Shown in pieces: positions 1-12,827 of a DNA stretch of 64,000 nucleotides (position 1 is the first letter of the stretch; the number at the start of each line of letters is the position of its first letter). Source of the DNA: Cymbomonas tetramitiformis (Eukaryota; Chlorophyta; Pyramimonadophyceae; Pyramimonadales; Pyramimonadaceae); NCBI GenBank assembly GCA_001247695.2, contig LGRX02035431.1, positions 1 to 64,000 on the forward strand. The letters run 5' to 3'. Below the pieces are notes generated by a model. It was not told where the DNA came from. It worked only from the letters and a program-made list of their open reading frames with translations, and did not search any database. Made by a program: the position numbers and the translations under genes.

Positions 1-657
1 ATGAGACACGAGGGTGGAAGCGGCGTGAGACACGAGGGTGGAAGCGGCGTGAGACACGAGGGTGGAAGCGCCGTGCTGCAGGGCTCCTTTTTAAAGATTT
101 TCTTCAAAGGCAGCTCCGCTACCAGCATGCGCTGCGCTGCAGCAGAGGCCGCGGCCCGGACCCGGGTGGCAACAGCGGCGAAAGCCCCTGAGCCGCCCCG
201 GGTGGGCCGCTGCCTCCGCCACAGCCGCACAAGCGAGCAGAGCAGGGAGTGCAGAGATCAAGTGTTTTTATTGGCATTCATTGCCCTGCAGCGGCCTTTC
301 CACCCCGCGCCTTCCCTGGCATGCTAGTCCACCTTCTATCCCCCATCCCCCAACATGGGGGCGCTTCTTCATGTTTGCGCCCTTCTATAAACCCCTATTG
401 CAGCGTCAGGCAGACGCGCAGGACACTCTTACTTAATCTTGGGATGCTCTCTCCCTCTAAATTGTCATCTTTCTCGAGTCTCGGGGAACCCGAGAGGTCC
501 AGCAGGGCCCCCGAAGGGGAGGGGCTCTCGTTCCTTCCCACAGGGGTGCAAAGGGAGGTGGGGCTGCTGGGAGCTGCTAATAGAAAGCTCTAGGGGATGG
601 GGGTAAGGGGTGCAAGAGCCTAAGCAGGAGGGCGGAGGCGGTCTCCGGGGAGCGTGC
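1..657. other. Likely intron or 3' part of the IleRS gene, with a 24-bp x3 repeat
   Basis: Positions 1-72 are three copies of a 24-bp unit (GAGACACGAGGGTGGAAGCG core). The rest of the stretch should lie within the IleRS gene, because the exon ending at 658 still lacks the C-terminal domains. I could not recognise a further IleRS exon here. The exon at 822-658 ends at AAG followed by GC (a GC donor), which fits the other GC-AG introns in this window. Confidence 0.4.
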
Positions 658-3600
658 CTTGTTCATGCGCGCCACCGACTCCTGGAGGCGGAGGTCCGTG
701 GCGGCATCGGCGGGCGGTGTGGGGTAGCGCGTCCAGTGGACGCTGGCGGGGGCGTCGGGGGAGCAGCGGCGCAGATTCTGGTACATGTGCTCGGTGAAGA
801 ACGGCGTGCAGGGCGCCATCACCTGCGCAGCGCGCCGGCATGCGCCTTCAGGGGATGGGCCTCCAAGAGCCGCCGGCGACTGAGCGTCAAGCTTCACGTC
901 TGGAGGCCACAACATGGGCGAGCCTGCCGCGTCCAGCTTCACGTCTGGAGGCCACAACGTGGGCGAGCCTGCCGCGCCAAGCTTCACGTCTGGGGGCCAC
1001 AACATGGGCGAGCGTGCCGCGTCAAGCTTCACGTCTGGAGGCCACAACATGGGCGAGCCTGCCACGTCAAGCTTCACGTCTGGAGGCCACAACATGGGCG
1101 AGCCTGCCACGTCAAGCTTCACGTCTGGGGCCACAACATGGGCGAGCCTGCCACGTCAGCTTCACGTCTGGGGGCCACAACATGGGCGAGCCTGCCACGT
1201 CAAGCTTCACGTCAGGGCCACAACATGGGGCGGAGCCTGCCACGTCCAAGCTTCACGTCTGGAGGCCACAACATGGGCGAGCCTGCCACGTCAAACTTCA
1301 CGTCTGGAGACACAACATGGGCGAGCCTGCCACGTCCAAGCTTCATCTGGGGGGGCCACAACATGGGCGAGCCTGCCGCGTCCAAGCTTCGCGTCTGGCG
1401 GCCCACAACATGGGCGAGCCTGCCACGTCAAGCTTCACGTCTGGGGGGCCACAACATGGGCGAGCCTGCCACGTCAAGCTTCTGGGGGCCACAACATGGG
1501 CGAGCCTGCCGCGTCAAGCTTCACGTCTGAGGCCACAACATGGGCGAGCCTGCCACGTCAAGCTTCACGTCTGGGGGCCACAACATGGGCGAGCCTGCCG
1601 CGTCAAGCTTCACGTCTGGAGGCCACAACATGGGGATGCGGGCACAGATCTCTCAGGAGGGCAGAGGAAGCGGTGCCCCGAGGCAAGTGGTGGGTGGAAC
1701 CGCCTCACCTTGCACAGCGTCATCATCACGTGGTACAACGTGCCCAACGCCATGAGGGTGTCCTCCGGCCCACCCGACCCCTAGGCAAAAGCACACACCA
1801 ACATGTGCACCTCAGCCCAATCCTCTCCGCGCCGAATGGCCGACCGGCCGAGCATGGGGCAATGTCCCGCCCGCGCATGACTGCCTGCCACGCATGGGGC
1901 CGCCTGGTTCTGTAAAATGGCGCATGGTGGCAATCCGAGGGAAGGCCCCGACTCAGCCCCACCTAGAGGCAACAGGCTGACGAGGCGCTTGGAGCTGCAG
2001 CCCCTCCCCCCCTTTGCCTAAGAGGACTTGTACAGCGCCCCGCCCACCGCCTCGAAGCACTTGCAGCTGTGGCGCCTGGAAGCAGTAACGCCCGGCTTGA
2101 ACCTTGAGGCGCTTGCGGCAGCAACCCCTGGCGCGTACCTTGAGGCGCTTGCGGTTATAGCGCACGTAAATGTTGGTGAGGCGCTCGATGAAAGTCAGAA
2201 GCCGAGGTACCACATTGTACAGCTTGTAGGCCTCCATCTCCACCTCCACCTCCTGCACAACCCCAGGCCAACGAAGCGCATGCGATGGGTGAGACGGCAT
2301 ACGCAGCGGACAGGTCTCTTGCCTCACACCACACCGAGTACACGGTGTGTGACAATGAAGCGGGTGTGACGGACCATGCTGAGTATGCGTCAATAACCAG
2401 CTTCATAGTTAGCACTACTGGGCAGAAAGGGCCAAAATGCTGTGTGGGAACATCAGAAAAAGTGCGCACGGCTCAGCTGTGTTGTTTCTCACGCAGTTAT
2501 GGCGTGATGAACATCTGTTAAACGTGAACACCGCCCACCATTGGGCTCTGGAACGTGTTTTATGACATCACAGCCGCGCGCTTACTTGAAAAAAAGCGGG
2601 CGTAGTCGCCGTCCGTTAGGTCAGTCAAACGCCTCTATTGCTCGGCGCAGACCAGGCTGTGGTACCTCAGAGTTATTACTGGAAGAACAGGGGGGCGCCG
2701 TCCTCCGGCCCGAAGGAGCCGAGCGCAAAACCAGGGCGCGCACGGCTCAGCTGTGTTGTTTCTCACGCAGTTGTGGCGTGATGAACATCTGTTAAACGTG
2801 AACACCGCCCACCATTGGGCTCTGGAACGTGTTTTGTGCCATCACAGCCGCGCGCTTACTTGAAAAAAAGCGGGCCTAGTCGCCGTCCGTTAGGTCAGTC
2901 AAACGCCTCCACTGCTCGGCTCGGGCGAGTAAGTGGTACCTCAGGATTATTACTGGAAGAACAGGGGGGCGCCGTCCTCCGGCCCGAAGGAGCCGAGCGA
3001 AAACCAGGGCGCGCACGGCTCAGCTGTGTTGTTTCTCACGCAGTTGTGGCGTGATGAACATCTGTTAAACGTGAACACCGCCCACCATTGGGCTCTGGAA
3101 CGTGTTTTATGCCATCACAGCCGCGCGCTTACTTGAAAAAAAGCGGGCCTAGTCGCCGTCCGTTAGGTCAGTCAAACGCCTCTATTGCTCGGCTCGGGCG
3201 AGTAAGTGGTACTTCAGGATTATTACTGGAAGAACAGGGGGGCGCCATCCTCCGGCCCGAAGGAGCCGAGCGCAAAACCAGGGCGCGCACGGCTCAGCTG
3301 TGTTGTTTCTCACGCAGTTGTGGCGTGATGAACATCTGTTAAACGTGAACACCGCCCACCATTGGGCTCTGGAACGTGTTGTATGCCATCACAGCCGCGC
3401 GCTTACTCGACAAAAAGCGGGCCTAGTCGCCGTCCGTTAGGTCAGTCAAACGCCTCTATTGCTCGGCTCGGGCGAGTAAGTGGTACATCAGGATTATTAC
3501 TGGAAGAACAGGGGGGGCGCCGTCCTCCGGCCCGAAGGAGCCGAGCGCAAAACCAGGGCGCGCACGGCTCAGCTGTGTTGTGTCTCACGCAGTTGTGGCG

Positions 3601-6600
3601 TGATGAACATCTGTTAAACGTGAACACCGCCCACCATTGGGCTCTGGAACGTGTTTTATGCCATCACAGCCGCGCGCTTACTTGAAAAAAAGCGGGCCTA
3701 GTCGCCGTCCGTTAGGTCAGTCAAACGCCTCTACTGCTCGGCTCGGGCGAGTAAGTGGTACCTCAGGATTATTACTGGAAGAACAGGGGGGCGCCATCCT
3801 CCGGCCCGAAGGAGCCGAGCGCAAAACCAGGGCGCGCACGGCTCAGCTGTGTTGTTTCTCACGCAGTTGTGGCGTGATGAACATCTGTTAAACGTGAACA
3901 CCGCCCACCATTGGGCTCTGGAACGTGTTTTATGCCATCACAGCCGTGCGCTTACTTGAAAAAAAGCGGGCCTAGTCGCCGTCCGTTAGGTCAGTCAAAC
4001 GCCTCTATTGCTCGGCGCAGACCAGGCTATGGTACCTCAAGGTTATTACTGGAAGAACAGGGGGGCGCCGTCCTCCGGCCCGAAGGAGCCGAGCGCAAAA
4101 CCAGGGCGCGCACGGCTCAGCTGTGTTGTTTCTCACGCAGTTGTGGCGTGATGAACATCTGTTAAACGTGAACACCGCCCACCATTGGGCTCTGGAACGT
4201 GTTTTGTGCCATCACAGCCGCGCGCTTACTTGAAAAAAAGCGGGCCTAGTCGCCGTCCGTTAGGTCAGTCAAACGCCTCCACTGCTCGGCTCGGGCGAGT
4301 AAGTGGTACCTCAGGATTATTACTGGAAGAACAGGGGGGCGCCGTCCTCCGGCCCGAAGGAGCCGAGCGAAAACCAGGGCGCGCACGGCTCAGCTGTGTT
4401 GTTTCTCACGCAGTTGTGGCGTGATGAACATCTGTTAAACGTGAACACCGCCCACCATTGGGCTCTGGAACGTGTTGTATGCCATCACAGCCGCGCGCTT
4501 ACTCGACAAAAAGCGGGCCTAGTCGCCGTCCGTTAGGTCAGTCAAACGCCTCTATTGCTCGGCTCGGGCGAGTAAGTGGTACATCAGGATTATTACTGGA
4601 AGAACAGGGGGGGCGCCATCCTCCGGCCCGAAGGAGCCGAGCGCAAAACCAGGGCGCGCACGGCTCAGCTGTGTTGCGTCTCACGCAGTTGTGGCGTGAT
4701 GAAGGAACGGCTTTATGCCATCACAGCCGTGCGCTTACTTGACAAAAAGCGGGCCTAGTCGCCGTCCGTTAGGTCAGTCAAACGCCTCTATTGCTCGGCT
4801 CGGGCGAGTAAGTGGTACCTCAGGATTATTACTGGAAGAACAGGGGGGCGCCATCCTCCGGCCCGAAGGAGCCGAGCGCAAAACCAGGGCGCGCACGGCT
4901 CAGCTGTGTTGTTTCTCACGCAGTTGTGGCGTGATGAACATCTGTTAAACGTGAACACCGCCCACCATTGGGCTCTGGAACGTGTTTTATGCCATCACAG
5001 CCGCGCGCTTACTTGAAAAAAAGTGGGCCTAGTCGCCGTCCGTTAGGTCAGTCAAACGCCTCTATTGCTCGTCTCGGGCGAGTGCTTTGTGGTAACCCAC
5101 GGTGGTTACTGAAACAAAAGGGGGGCGCGCTCCAGGCTCGCAGGTATGCACGTCACTTGCCCTACAGCAGACTCCAGCTGGAAGGAGCCGCCGTGCTGTG
5201 GCCTCCTTGAGCCGTTGATCGTCATGTCATCCACGGAGGGAGGCATAGTACAGTGTTCCAAGGACTGCATTTGGGAGTCGGTTACGACACAGGGAGAAGC
5301 ACGAGATGGCACCTTGGTCATGGTGACAGCAGCGGCCAGGATCCAACGGTCCAGCACGTTTGTCACCTTGCCGAGGTCCACTTGCGCCAGCTCCACCGGC
5401 TTTCCATTCTCCGCAGCCATCCGTTGCGTGTTCTGAGCGCACCCCACTCCTGCCATCAGCACTGTGTTCGCAGAGGGCGGGGCCCTGCTTTGGGGAGGAA
5501 CCTCCGCAAGACCGCCACTTGTCATTACACTGAGATTGGCGCTGCGCACAGCGACTGCATTCCTGGTTCACGGCGAATGACGAATGAGCGGTAGTCACGG
5601 CTGGCAGCACCTGAAAGTAAGGCCATTGCCCATAGAATGCACCTCGCACACAGGCCGCGCAACGTGTTTGTCTATAGAATGCACCTTGCACACATGCCGC
5701 GCTACGTGTTTGTCTATAGAATGCACCTCGCACACAGGCCGCTACGTGTTTGTCTATAGAATGCACCTCGCACACAGGCCGCGCTACGTGTTTGTCTATA
5801 GAATGCACCTCGCACACAGGCCGCGATCCGTATTTGTCTGAGAGCACGTGGGAATGAGGAAGCACGGACTTCACCACAACTGGGTACACCGATGCACCCC
5901 GGCCTGCGCGAAGGGGGATGCAGAGGAGGGGTGGGCGGGTAGGGGGAAGGGGTCACCTGCACGAGGAAGCGGTAGGCATTGTACCACGGGAGGAAGATAT
6001 CTTTCACAACACCGAACACCCCCGCTTCCTTGAAGAACAGAGGGTCCGCCCGCACCACCTGCAGCTCACACCCCCTTCCCGTCCGTCCCTCACACGCAGC
6101 GTACCAACCCCTCCTATTCCCTCGGATTTGTGTCGCCCCATCGGCCACTGAGGCCCGGGCATTGAGAGCAGGTGCCCAGTCTCCGGTGTGTAATCATCAG
6201 CTCCGTGCCACGTCCCACTTTGCAGGCCATGCAGTGCTTACTATCTCCGCACTCACGCCCGCGGTGACTCATCCTCCGCTGCATCCCAAGTAGGGGATCC
6301 ACTGGGAGGCCCCCATTATTTGAGTGCGTGCATGCGCCTTGAGCGAGGATGACGGTCAGTCAGAGAATCATCGCTGGAATGAGGAGAGCTCTTTCATTGC
6401 CCAGCCGTCATGCACAATGGAAATCACTGCCGTATGCCCAGTCGTCGCCCACGATGGAAATCACTGCTCTATGCCCAGCCGTCGCTTCCAACCAGCATTA
6501 CAGAAGGCACGCTGTGCGGCCTTCTGTAATGCCAGTCCAAGCCGCAAGGGGGGTCCAAGGGGCATCCCCACGTCGGGGGGGACCGGAAAGTTCATTTGGG

Positions 6601-9600
6601 ACACGCGGGAAAGAACGATCAAAAGGGTCCTCGGGCATCGGGATGTGGGGCTGGGCGAACCGGAGAGTTGATGAGATACAGGCGGAGAGCGTCTGCGCCG
6701 TATTTGGAGACCACCTGTTGACCAGCCCCAGCTCGCACCGCATGACGGACCTTGCAGCACGCGTGGCGTCACCGGGCAGGTGAAGGTCGAAGGATGCACA
6801 CCGCGCCTTACAACTAAGCGCTGACAACGGATAAATCGTACAAATATCGGAACTTGTCTACTGCGCCTCTTGGTCCAGTCTTCCCGGGGACGGAGAGATA
6901 TCAGGGGGACCTCCCCTACCATCCCTTGTCTACTGCGCCTCTGGTCCAGTCTTCCCGGGGACGGAGAGATATCAGGGGACCTCCACTACCATCCCTTGTC
7001 TACTGCGCCTCTTGGTCCAGTCTTCCCGGGGACGGAGAGATATCAGGGGGACCTCCCCTACCATCCCTTGTCTACTGCGCCTCTTGGTCCAGTCTTCCCG
7101 GGGACGGAGAGATATCAGGGGGACCTCCCCTACCATCCCTTGTGGCCCACGAATGCTCTCCCAGACGGGGGCGGTGCGGAAGAGTGCAGCACTGGCGGAT
7201 CACAGAATACCGAGCAAAGTGGGACAATCAGGTAAACGGAAGCATTTTAGAGCCATACAAATCTCCCCCAAGGTAGGGCTCTTGTGGGCTCCCGAGTCAC
7301 TGATTCACGGCAAGCGGAGAGGGGGCGAGGGGAGGCGAGGGCGGCGAGGGGGCGCGAGCGGAAGGGGCACCTCCATGGGATCGGGGTAGTTCTTGAGGCG
7401 CTTGCTCATCTTCTTGCCGTTCTCAGCGAGCACGAGGCCGTTGCAGATGAGGTTTTTGAAGGCGGGCTTGTCGAAGAGCGCCGTGGACAGCACCATCAGC
7501 GTGTAGAACCACCCGCGAGTCTGATCCAGGCCCTCCGCCACGAAGTCCGCCGGGAAGGTCTGCTCGAAGCGCTCCTGCAGATTACCGATTTCTCTCGCCC
7601 CCGTTCAGTCCAGCACTTCAGCGGTGCCAGTTTGAGAGTCCACACGGGCTCCTGACTCTCACCCGCGCAGCCGGCTCTGAAGGTGGCAGGCGCCCGCCTC
7701 TCAAGGGGCGCCAAATGTAGACTCGGAGCACAGCCATTGCGGCGGGGGTGGAGAGGTGCCCACACGAGCACGAGGCTGGGCCCGGAGCAGGGGGGTCTGT
7801 TCTATCCGCGGGGGCATGACTGCGAGGAGGTGCTCAAGTTGAGTGCCATGAAAGAAACGAGCTACCAAGATTGAAGCGCAACAGTGCGAGGAAATGCCAT
7901 GGATAATGTGACGGGAGGCGCGCGTCACATGTAAGCATCCGTCACACATTCGCACTGAGTGAGACGCGGCGTGGACACCCTGGGAGTGGGGCTGCCAGGG
8001 ATTAGGCTACAAAGCCGCCATGGCGACGGAGAGCCAGGGTAGGTGCTTACCTTGTTCTCAAAGGGGTAGTGCGACTGGGCGTAGGGCATGCTGCCGCTCT
8101 CGAACCAGCAATCAAACACGTCCTCGACGCGCTTCAGCACACCGAACTCTGGGCCGCGCTGTGAGGGGATGGTCAAGTGGTCGATGAAGTGTCGGTGCAG
8201 ATCCGTCACCTGCGCTCACCCGCCATGCACACCGCGCTCAACTCCGCACAGGAACAGGCCGAGGTCTGCCAGGCCACTCCCATGGCCCCACTGACCGAGG
8301 ACATTAGGGTTTCCTTCGGTGGGAAGGGGCGCAAGGGGTGGAGGGATTGCCGCGCGCCTTCTCCCCGGTGAGCCGCTCCAGTTCCTCAATGGAGCCCACA
8401 AAAATTTTCTCCTGTTCACCGGCGCCGGCCGCCACCCGTGGACCCCTCATTGCATTATTCTGACCCCGCCTATGGCATGCACGCAGCAATACAGATCATC
8501 CAGGAATGCCAGACGGGGATTGTCCCTTGGGAGCCGGGCGCGCGCACCTGCATGTCGTCGCTCATCCACACCGGCAAGGGGGTACCCCAGAAGCGGGTGC
8601 GGGACACCGCCCAATCGTGCGCGCTCTCTAGCCAGTTGTGGAACCGCTTCTCCTGCTCACCGCGACCCCACGGGGAGGGAAAAGAAAGGCATCAGACGAG
8701 GGTGCAGGGAGTGCCCCACTTGAGGGCTCCCTCAGCCCCTCCCCTGCCCCATGCTCACCGAGATGCGCCCCTGTTGCTGGCTGCAATGGGCATCCTCTTT
8801 GCCCCCCTTGCCACCCACTCTGTGCTGGCTCGATAGGCCTCGTCCTTGGTCTCCTAACGACCTGCCAAAATGCTTAAGTGGTGCTGTGGCCTGATTGGTT
8901 GCAAGCGCACCTGCACGTACTGCGGCACCCAGCGCGTCTTGAGGTTGTTGGCCAGCAGCTGCTCCTTGATGGTCGTGACGGACACAAACCAGGATGGCAC
9001 CGCCTTGTAGATGAGGGGGGTGTCAGACCGCCAGCAGAAGGGGTAGTTGTGCGCAACTGAGCCGATGCTCACCTGCCCCAAACGCCTCCCTCCATCGCTT
9101 CAAACGACCGCCTCGTACCAAGGGGGGAGGCAGGCCTGGCAGGCAGCAAGAGGGGCAGCAAGGGACTCCCAACCGTAAATATCTCCAGGGACCGACTCTC
9201 TGGTGCACAGAGCACTGTGAGCGTGCACGACTTCCGGGAGGCCTCCACTCCTCCGGGAGAAGGACGCTCCCGCGCGGGCAGAGAGGCAACGGGGGAGGCC
9301 TGCGGGAGGGGCCTGCGGGAGGAGTGTGGAGGCGCGCACCATGCGGCCGTCAGCCTTGAGGTGCGCGATGATGTCCTTGTCCGCCTCTTTCACATACCTG
9401 CACGCGCGGACCACAACACCTCACTCCAGCCAAGCCAGCCGCACAAGCCAGCCGCACGAGCCAGCCACACAGGGCCCTGGCCTCGATCCAGCCGCACAAG
9501 CCAGCCGCACAAGCCAGCCGCTGGGGCCCTGGCCTCGATCCAGCCGCACAAGCTAGCCGCACAGGGCCCTGGCCTCGATCCAGCCGCACAAGCCAGCCGC

Positions 9601-12600
9601 ACAAGCCAGCCGCACAGGGCCCTGGCCTCGATCCAGCCAAGTATAGTGCGCATATCAAACTGCACACGGAGGTCTGTAGTAGGTAAGCAGACCATAGGTG
9701 TTACACAATGCAGGGAAAGCTGTGACAGGCAGGCAGACCGAGGGTGTTGAACTGTGCATGGAAAGCTGTGACAGGCAGGTGGGCCGAGGGTGTTACACTG
9801 CACAGAGAGGGCTGAAACAGGCAGGCTGGCCGAGGGTGTTACGCTGCGCACGGGGGGGTGCAAAAGCCAGCGCAGCCAAACACAAGTAGATGCACGTGCG
9901 TGTGGCCTTCCGCACCGGCCGGCAAAGTCGGTGACGTTCGCTTCGAAGCAGCCGTTAGCATCGACAGGGCATGGAAGGTCACCACCCTTGTCGATGATCC
10001 CATGCTCAATGCAAACGCGGTAATCGTCCTCGCCGAAGGCAGGCGCCTGGTGCACAACGCCGGTACCACTGTCGTCGGTCACGTATTTGTCGTTACACAC
10101 CTTGAACGCCTTGCCGGTCATGGCGCCATAGTAGCCGAACAGGGGCTCGTACTCCATGCCCTTCAGAGCCGCGCCCTTCATCTTGGCCAGCACCTGCACC
10201 GGCACGAGGTGTCCCACTTATCCGGATGCCGGTTCACAGACCGCATGTCTGTCATAGCTCCGCAGCTATGAGGGAGAAGCGAAGGGCACCCGGGAATCGG
10301 ACAGGCTCCACGTGGACATTCACAGAAGAGAACATGCGAACAGAGGATGACGCCTCTCCTGACTTCAGGGGTGCCCAAACGAGACGTCCCAGCCTCACTT
10401 TTCCACCGTTCTAGCCCTAGAATCGAATCTAAGCAGTGTAACGGGGATCTCGTCCAAGATCCACAGCAAGGCGATTGCCAGATTCCCATCTCCAGATCAT
10501 GCACTTGCGATTATCAAATATTGAAACTTGCGTTCGGGCCCACGGCGCTCTTGCACGTGAGTGTCTGTTGCGCTGACGACGTGCCACGAGCAAAAGAGGA
10601 GGAAGGGCTCGCAGGCGCTCGCGCAAGCACGCACCTCGAAACCGGGCTTGTCCGGCTTGCCCTTCTTGCCCTTGACTGGAAGAGCGTTGGGGAGCGACGA
10701 CAACCGGCCCTCCGCCACGATGTACACCTTGCCCGTCTCAGGATCCTTCACCTTCACGTAATCGAACTCGGGATGGACACAAAGCGCAAGATTACTCGGC
10801 AGGGTCCAAGGCGTGGTGGTCCACGCCACCATCGCCGCGCCGTCCGGATCGCCCTTGAGGGGAAAGCTGGGCATGACAGCCGGGTCGGAGACGGTCTTGT
10901 AGTTGAGGCCGGCCTCGAAGTTTGATAGTGGGGTGTTGCAAGTCGTGGAATAAGGCATCACCTTGAACCCACGGTACACCAGGCCCTTCTTATCCAGCTC
11001 CTTAAACACCCACCACACACTCTCCTGCACCATTGTGCGCCCCGCCATCCACGCCCCCGCCCCCCTCAAAGCTGTCGTCTTCCGCTTGCACTCCAGCTGC
11101 AACGTTCCCGGAGACTCACGGTAGGTGATGATGTGCTCGCCACGGCCTTCACACCTTCCGAGAACAGGGTTCAGGCCAAAACCTCGAGTGTGCAGTGGCG
11201 GCGCACGACTCGCGCTCGACCAAACGCATGGGAGGCAAAGGGGGGGGCGAGATGCAAGTTGAAACTGCCGCAAGCTAAAACTGCGGCCTTCCGCAGGCTG
11301 CGAGAGCTGGGAGGGATGCGGCAGGGAGATGCTTATGGGAGCCGGAACGGTCACCATGTAAGAAGGATCGAGTGTCTTGTAATCGTTCTCGAAATCAATC
11401 CAGCGGCCCATGCGCGTGACAATTGTCTCCCATTCCTTGGAGTAACTGCGGCAGATTTCAGTTAAACAGTGAGACGCAAAAGAGAAGCACTCGAGGAGAA
11501 AGCGGAGAAGGGCCCCTTTAATCATAAAGCGCAAGATAAGCCCTTGAAGCAAAGGCGCAGGAGGAGCACTTCAAGAGGCAGGCGCGATCCGGTCCTTCCA
11601 TGGCAAGGCGCGGGAGGGGCCTTCGATGAGAGGTAAGGAGGTCGGGAACAGGGCCGGAAACGCCGACAAGCGTTGCGTAGAGAAGGGAGACAGATCCACG
11701 TGCAAGAACTCAAGTTGGCACCGCACCGCATGACAATCGAGCGACACTCTTCGTTGTACTTGTCAATACCCATTTTCAGCACATCATCCTTCGACTTTAT
11801 GTCTGCACAATCGAGAACACTTTGCGACTGAGGACTCGAGGCGCGTATTGTGCATGCAGGCCGTGCGAGTTGCTCAGTGCGAATAAGCTGAGTTTGGACT
11901 CGCAGGGCTGACAGTCAAGGCTCGAGAGCTCTTTCGGTCACGCAAGCGTGCTGGTGAAGTGAACTTCATGAACTGCGGGAAAAGCACTCGAAAGCGCGGA
12001 GGCAAGTGCAGAAATATCAGACCGTCGCTCCTCAAGTGAAACACAGGCTATAGACGAAATCCGAAGAGGATATCCCGGACTCGAAATTCTCTATCGATAT
12101 AGAAAGGGAAGACGATAGTCTGACAGTACGGCTGACATACTTAGAGCCTGGTCAATCTCATACTCCACCGGCAAGCCGTGGCAGTCCCATCCGAAACGTC
12201 GCTGAACGTGATGACCAGTTGAGCAGGCATATCGCGTGACTACATCCTTCATAATCGGCAAATACCCCGTTCAGAGAAGTCAGTAAAGGTGCGACATCCT
12301 CGCTGCTTGCTGATATTTGATCATTTTCCGCAAGACGACTCGGTAAACTTTTCGTAGGCATTTATCAGTGCAGCCAAGTGTAATCTGACTTAGATGTGCG
12401 ATCCAAGTGTAGCTGAGTGTGAAATTTTATCACAACGTGACAATACAGGTGTACTACCTTTATAGTGCCAGCTAAGATGTGGCCGTAGTGAGGAAGCCCG
12501 GTCGCAAATGGAGGACCATCGTAGAAGGAATATCTGGTCGTGAACAGCAGAATATTCAGATTTGGCAGGTCAACCCTTAGAAGAAAACTACAGGGCAAAC

Positions 12601-12827
12601 TTACTCGGGATTCCCCTCATTCCTTTTATTCTGCTCTTCAAACGCGTTAATCTTTTCCCAGAACGCAAGAATCTCTGACTCCTGCAGATCAACGAGGTAA
12701 ACAAAGCCTTCTCAGGACGGTTGCTTGTGCACAGGGATCGAGACACATATATAAGACCACTGCATACCTCTTCGGGAAATGAGTAGTCTTTCCCATCCTT
12801 TACGTCATTCAAATATTCACAAGCCAT
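658..12827 (-). CDS. Isoleucyl-tRNA synthetase, cytosolic type (20 exons, 3' end outside window)
   Basis: Class I aminoacyl-tRNA synthetase that charges tRNA-Ile. Exons, 5' to 3' on the minus strand: 12827-12768, 12681-12605, 12533-12458, 12246-12141, 11802-11727, 11445-11355, 11024-10635, 10193-9916, 9397-9340, 9072-8911, 8652-8548, 8411-8358, 8209-8051, 7574-7371, 6714-6661, 6058-5957, 5432-5313, 2252-2139, 1780-1709, 822-658. I checked all phases by hand and they join in frame (about 841 codons). The start MACEYLNDV precedes the family N-terminal FPEE. Signatures visible: the HIGH-type motif in [19 protein letters not shown] (exon 3), [24 protein letters not shown] in the editing region, [39 protein letters not shown] (exon 14), LDRWIL, and the anticodon-binding-region start [12 protein letters not shown]. 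Cytosolic IleRS is usually about 1100-1260 aa, so the C-terminal quarter lies beyond coordinate 1. Oddities: GC donors after exons 12 and 20, and AHDW where ARDW is usual. Very confident on identity, good on exon borders. Confidence 0.93.
878..1635. repeat. ~45-bp minisatellite, about 17 copies, in an IleRS intron
   Basis: Seventeen copies of a unit carrying CACAACATGGGCGAGCCTGC and CAAGCTTCACGTCTGG fill almost the whole intron between IleRS exons 1780-1709 and 822-658. Copies differ by 1-4 bp indels, so the array opens long but meaningless reading frames on both strands. Confidence 0.9.
2092..2160 (-). repeat. Duplicated 3' end of an IleRS exon with its splice donor
   Basis: The last codons of exon 2252-2139 (CGCAAGCGCCTCAAG, then the donor GTACGC) are followed about 35 bp further into the intron by a near copy of the same exon end and donor-like sequence. 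Translated through, the text reads RKRLKV...RKRLKV. It looks like a partial tandem duplication across an exon-intron border. Confidence 0.6.
2463..5135. repeat. ~274-bp tandem satellite, about 10 copies, in an IleRS intron
   Basis: The sequence TTGGGCTCTGGAACGTGTT recurs at 2541, 2815, 3088, 3362, 3637, 3911, 4185, 4458 and 4968, a period of 273-275 bp, with one copy near 4700 carrying an internal deletion. The array makes up nearly all of the 3-kb intron between exons 5432-5313 and 2252-2139. Units are very similar, with two alternating sub-variants (CTCGGCTCGGGCGAG versus CTCGGCGCAGACCAGG). Read on the plus strand, each unit holds a pyrimidine tract ending CTCACGCAG and a GAGTAAGT, which look like splice signals on the strand opposite to the gene. 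Confidence 0.93.
5630..5838. repeat. ~44-bp minisatellite, 5 copies, in an IleRS intron
   Basis: Five copies of a unit with TAGAATGCACCTCGCACACA followed by GGCCGC and TACGTGTTTGTCTA, inside the intron between exons 6058-5957 and 5432-5313. Confidence 0.85.
6850..7145. repeat. ~73-bp minisatellite, 4 copies, in an IleRS intron
   Basis: Four near-identical copies of a unit containing CTTGTCTACTGCGCCTCTTG and TCCCGGGGACGGAGAGATAT, within the intron between exons 7574-7371 and 6714-6661. Confidence 0.9.
9420..9645. repeat. CAGCCGCACAAGC-type nested minisatellite
   Basis: Irregular array of the 12-bp word AGCCGCACAAGC, interspersed with a longer unit holding AGGGCCCTGGCCTCGATC (about five copies). 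It lies in the intron between IleRS exons 10193-9916 and 9397-9340. Confidence 0.85.
9655..9860. repeat. ~52-bp minisatellite, about 4 copies
   Basis: Degenerate copies of a unit containing GCTGTGACAGGCAGGC and CCGAGGGTGTT, in the same IleRS intron as the adjacent CAGCCGCACAAGC array. Confidence 0.75.

Noticed and set aside
878..1784. Long overlapping frames of 180-330 codons on both strands
   Set aside because: They are the ~45-bp minisatellite read in several phases; the same peptide recurs with indels, and the stretch is an IleRS intron.
2541..5210. Series of 75-107-codon plus-strand frames beginning MGSGTCF
   Set aside because: Each is one unit of the 274-bp satellite; the shared 'protein' is repeat DNA on the strand opposite to the IleRS gene.
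8548..8652. AHDW in place of ARDW as a sign that the IleRS is a pseudogene
   Set aside because: All 20 exons keep phase and the catalytic motifs are intact; one substitution, possibly a sequence error, is not enough.
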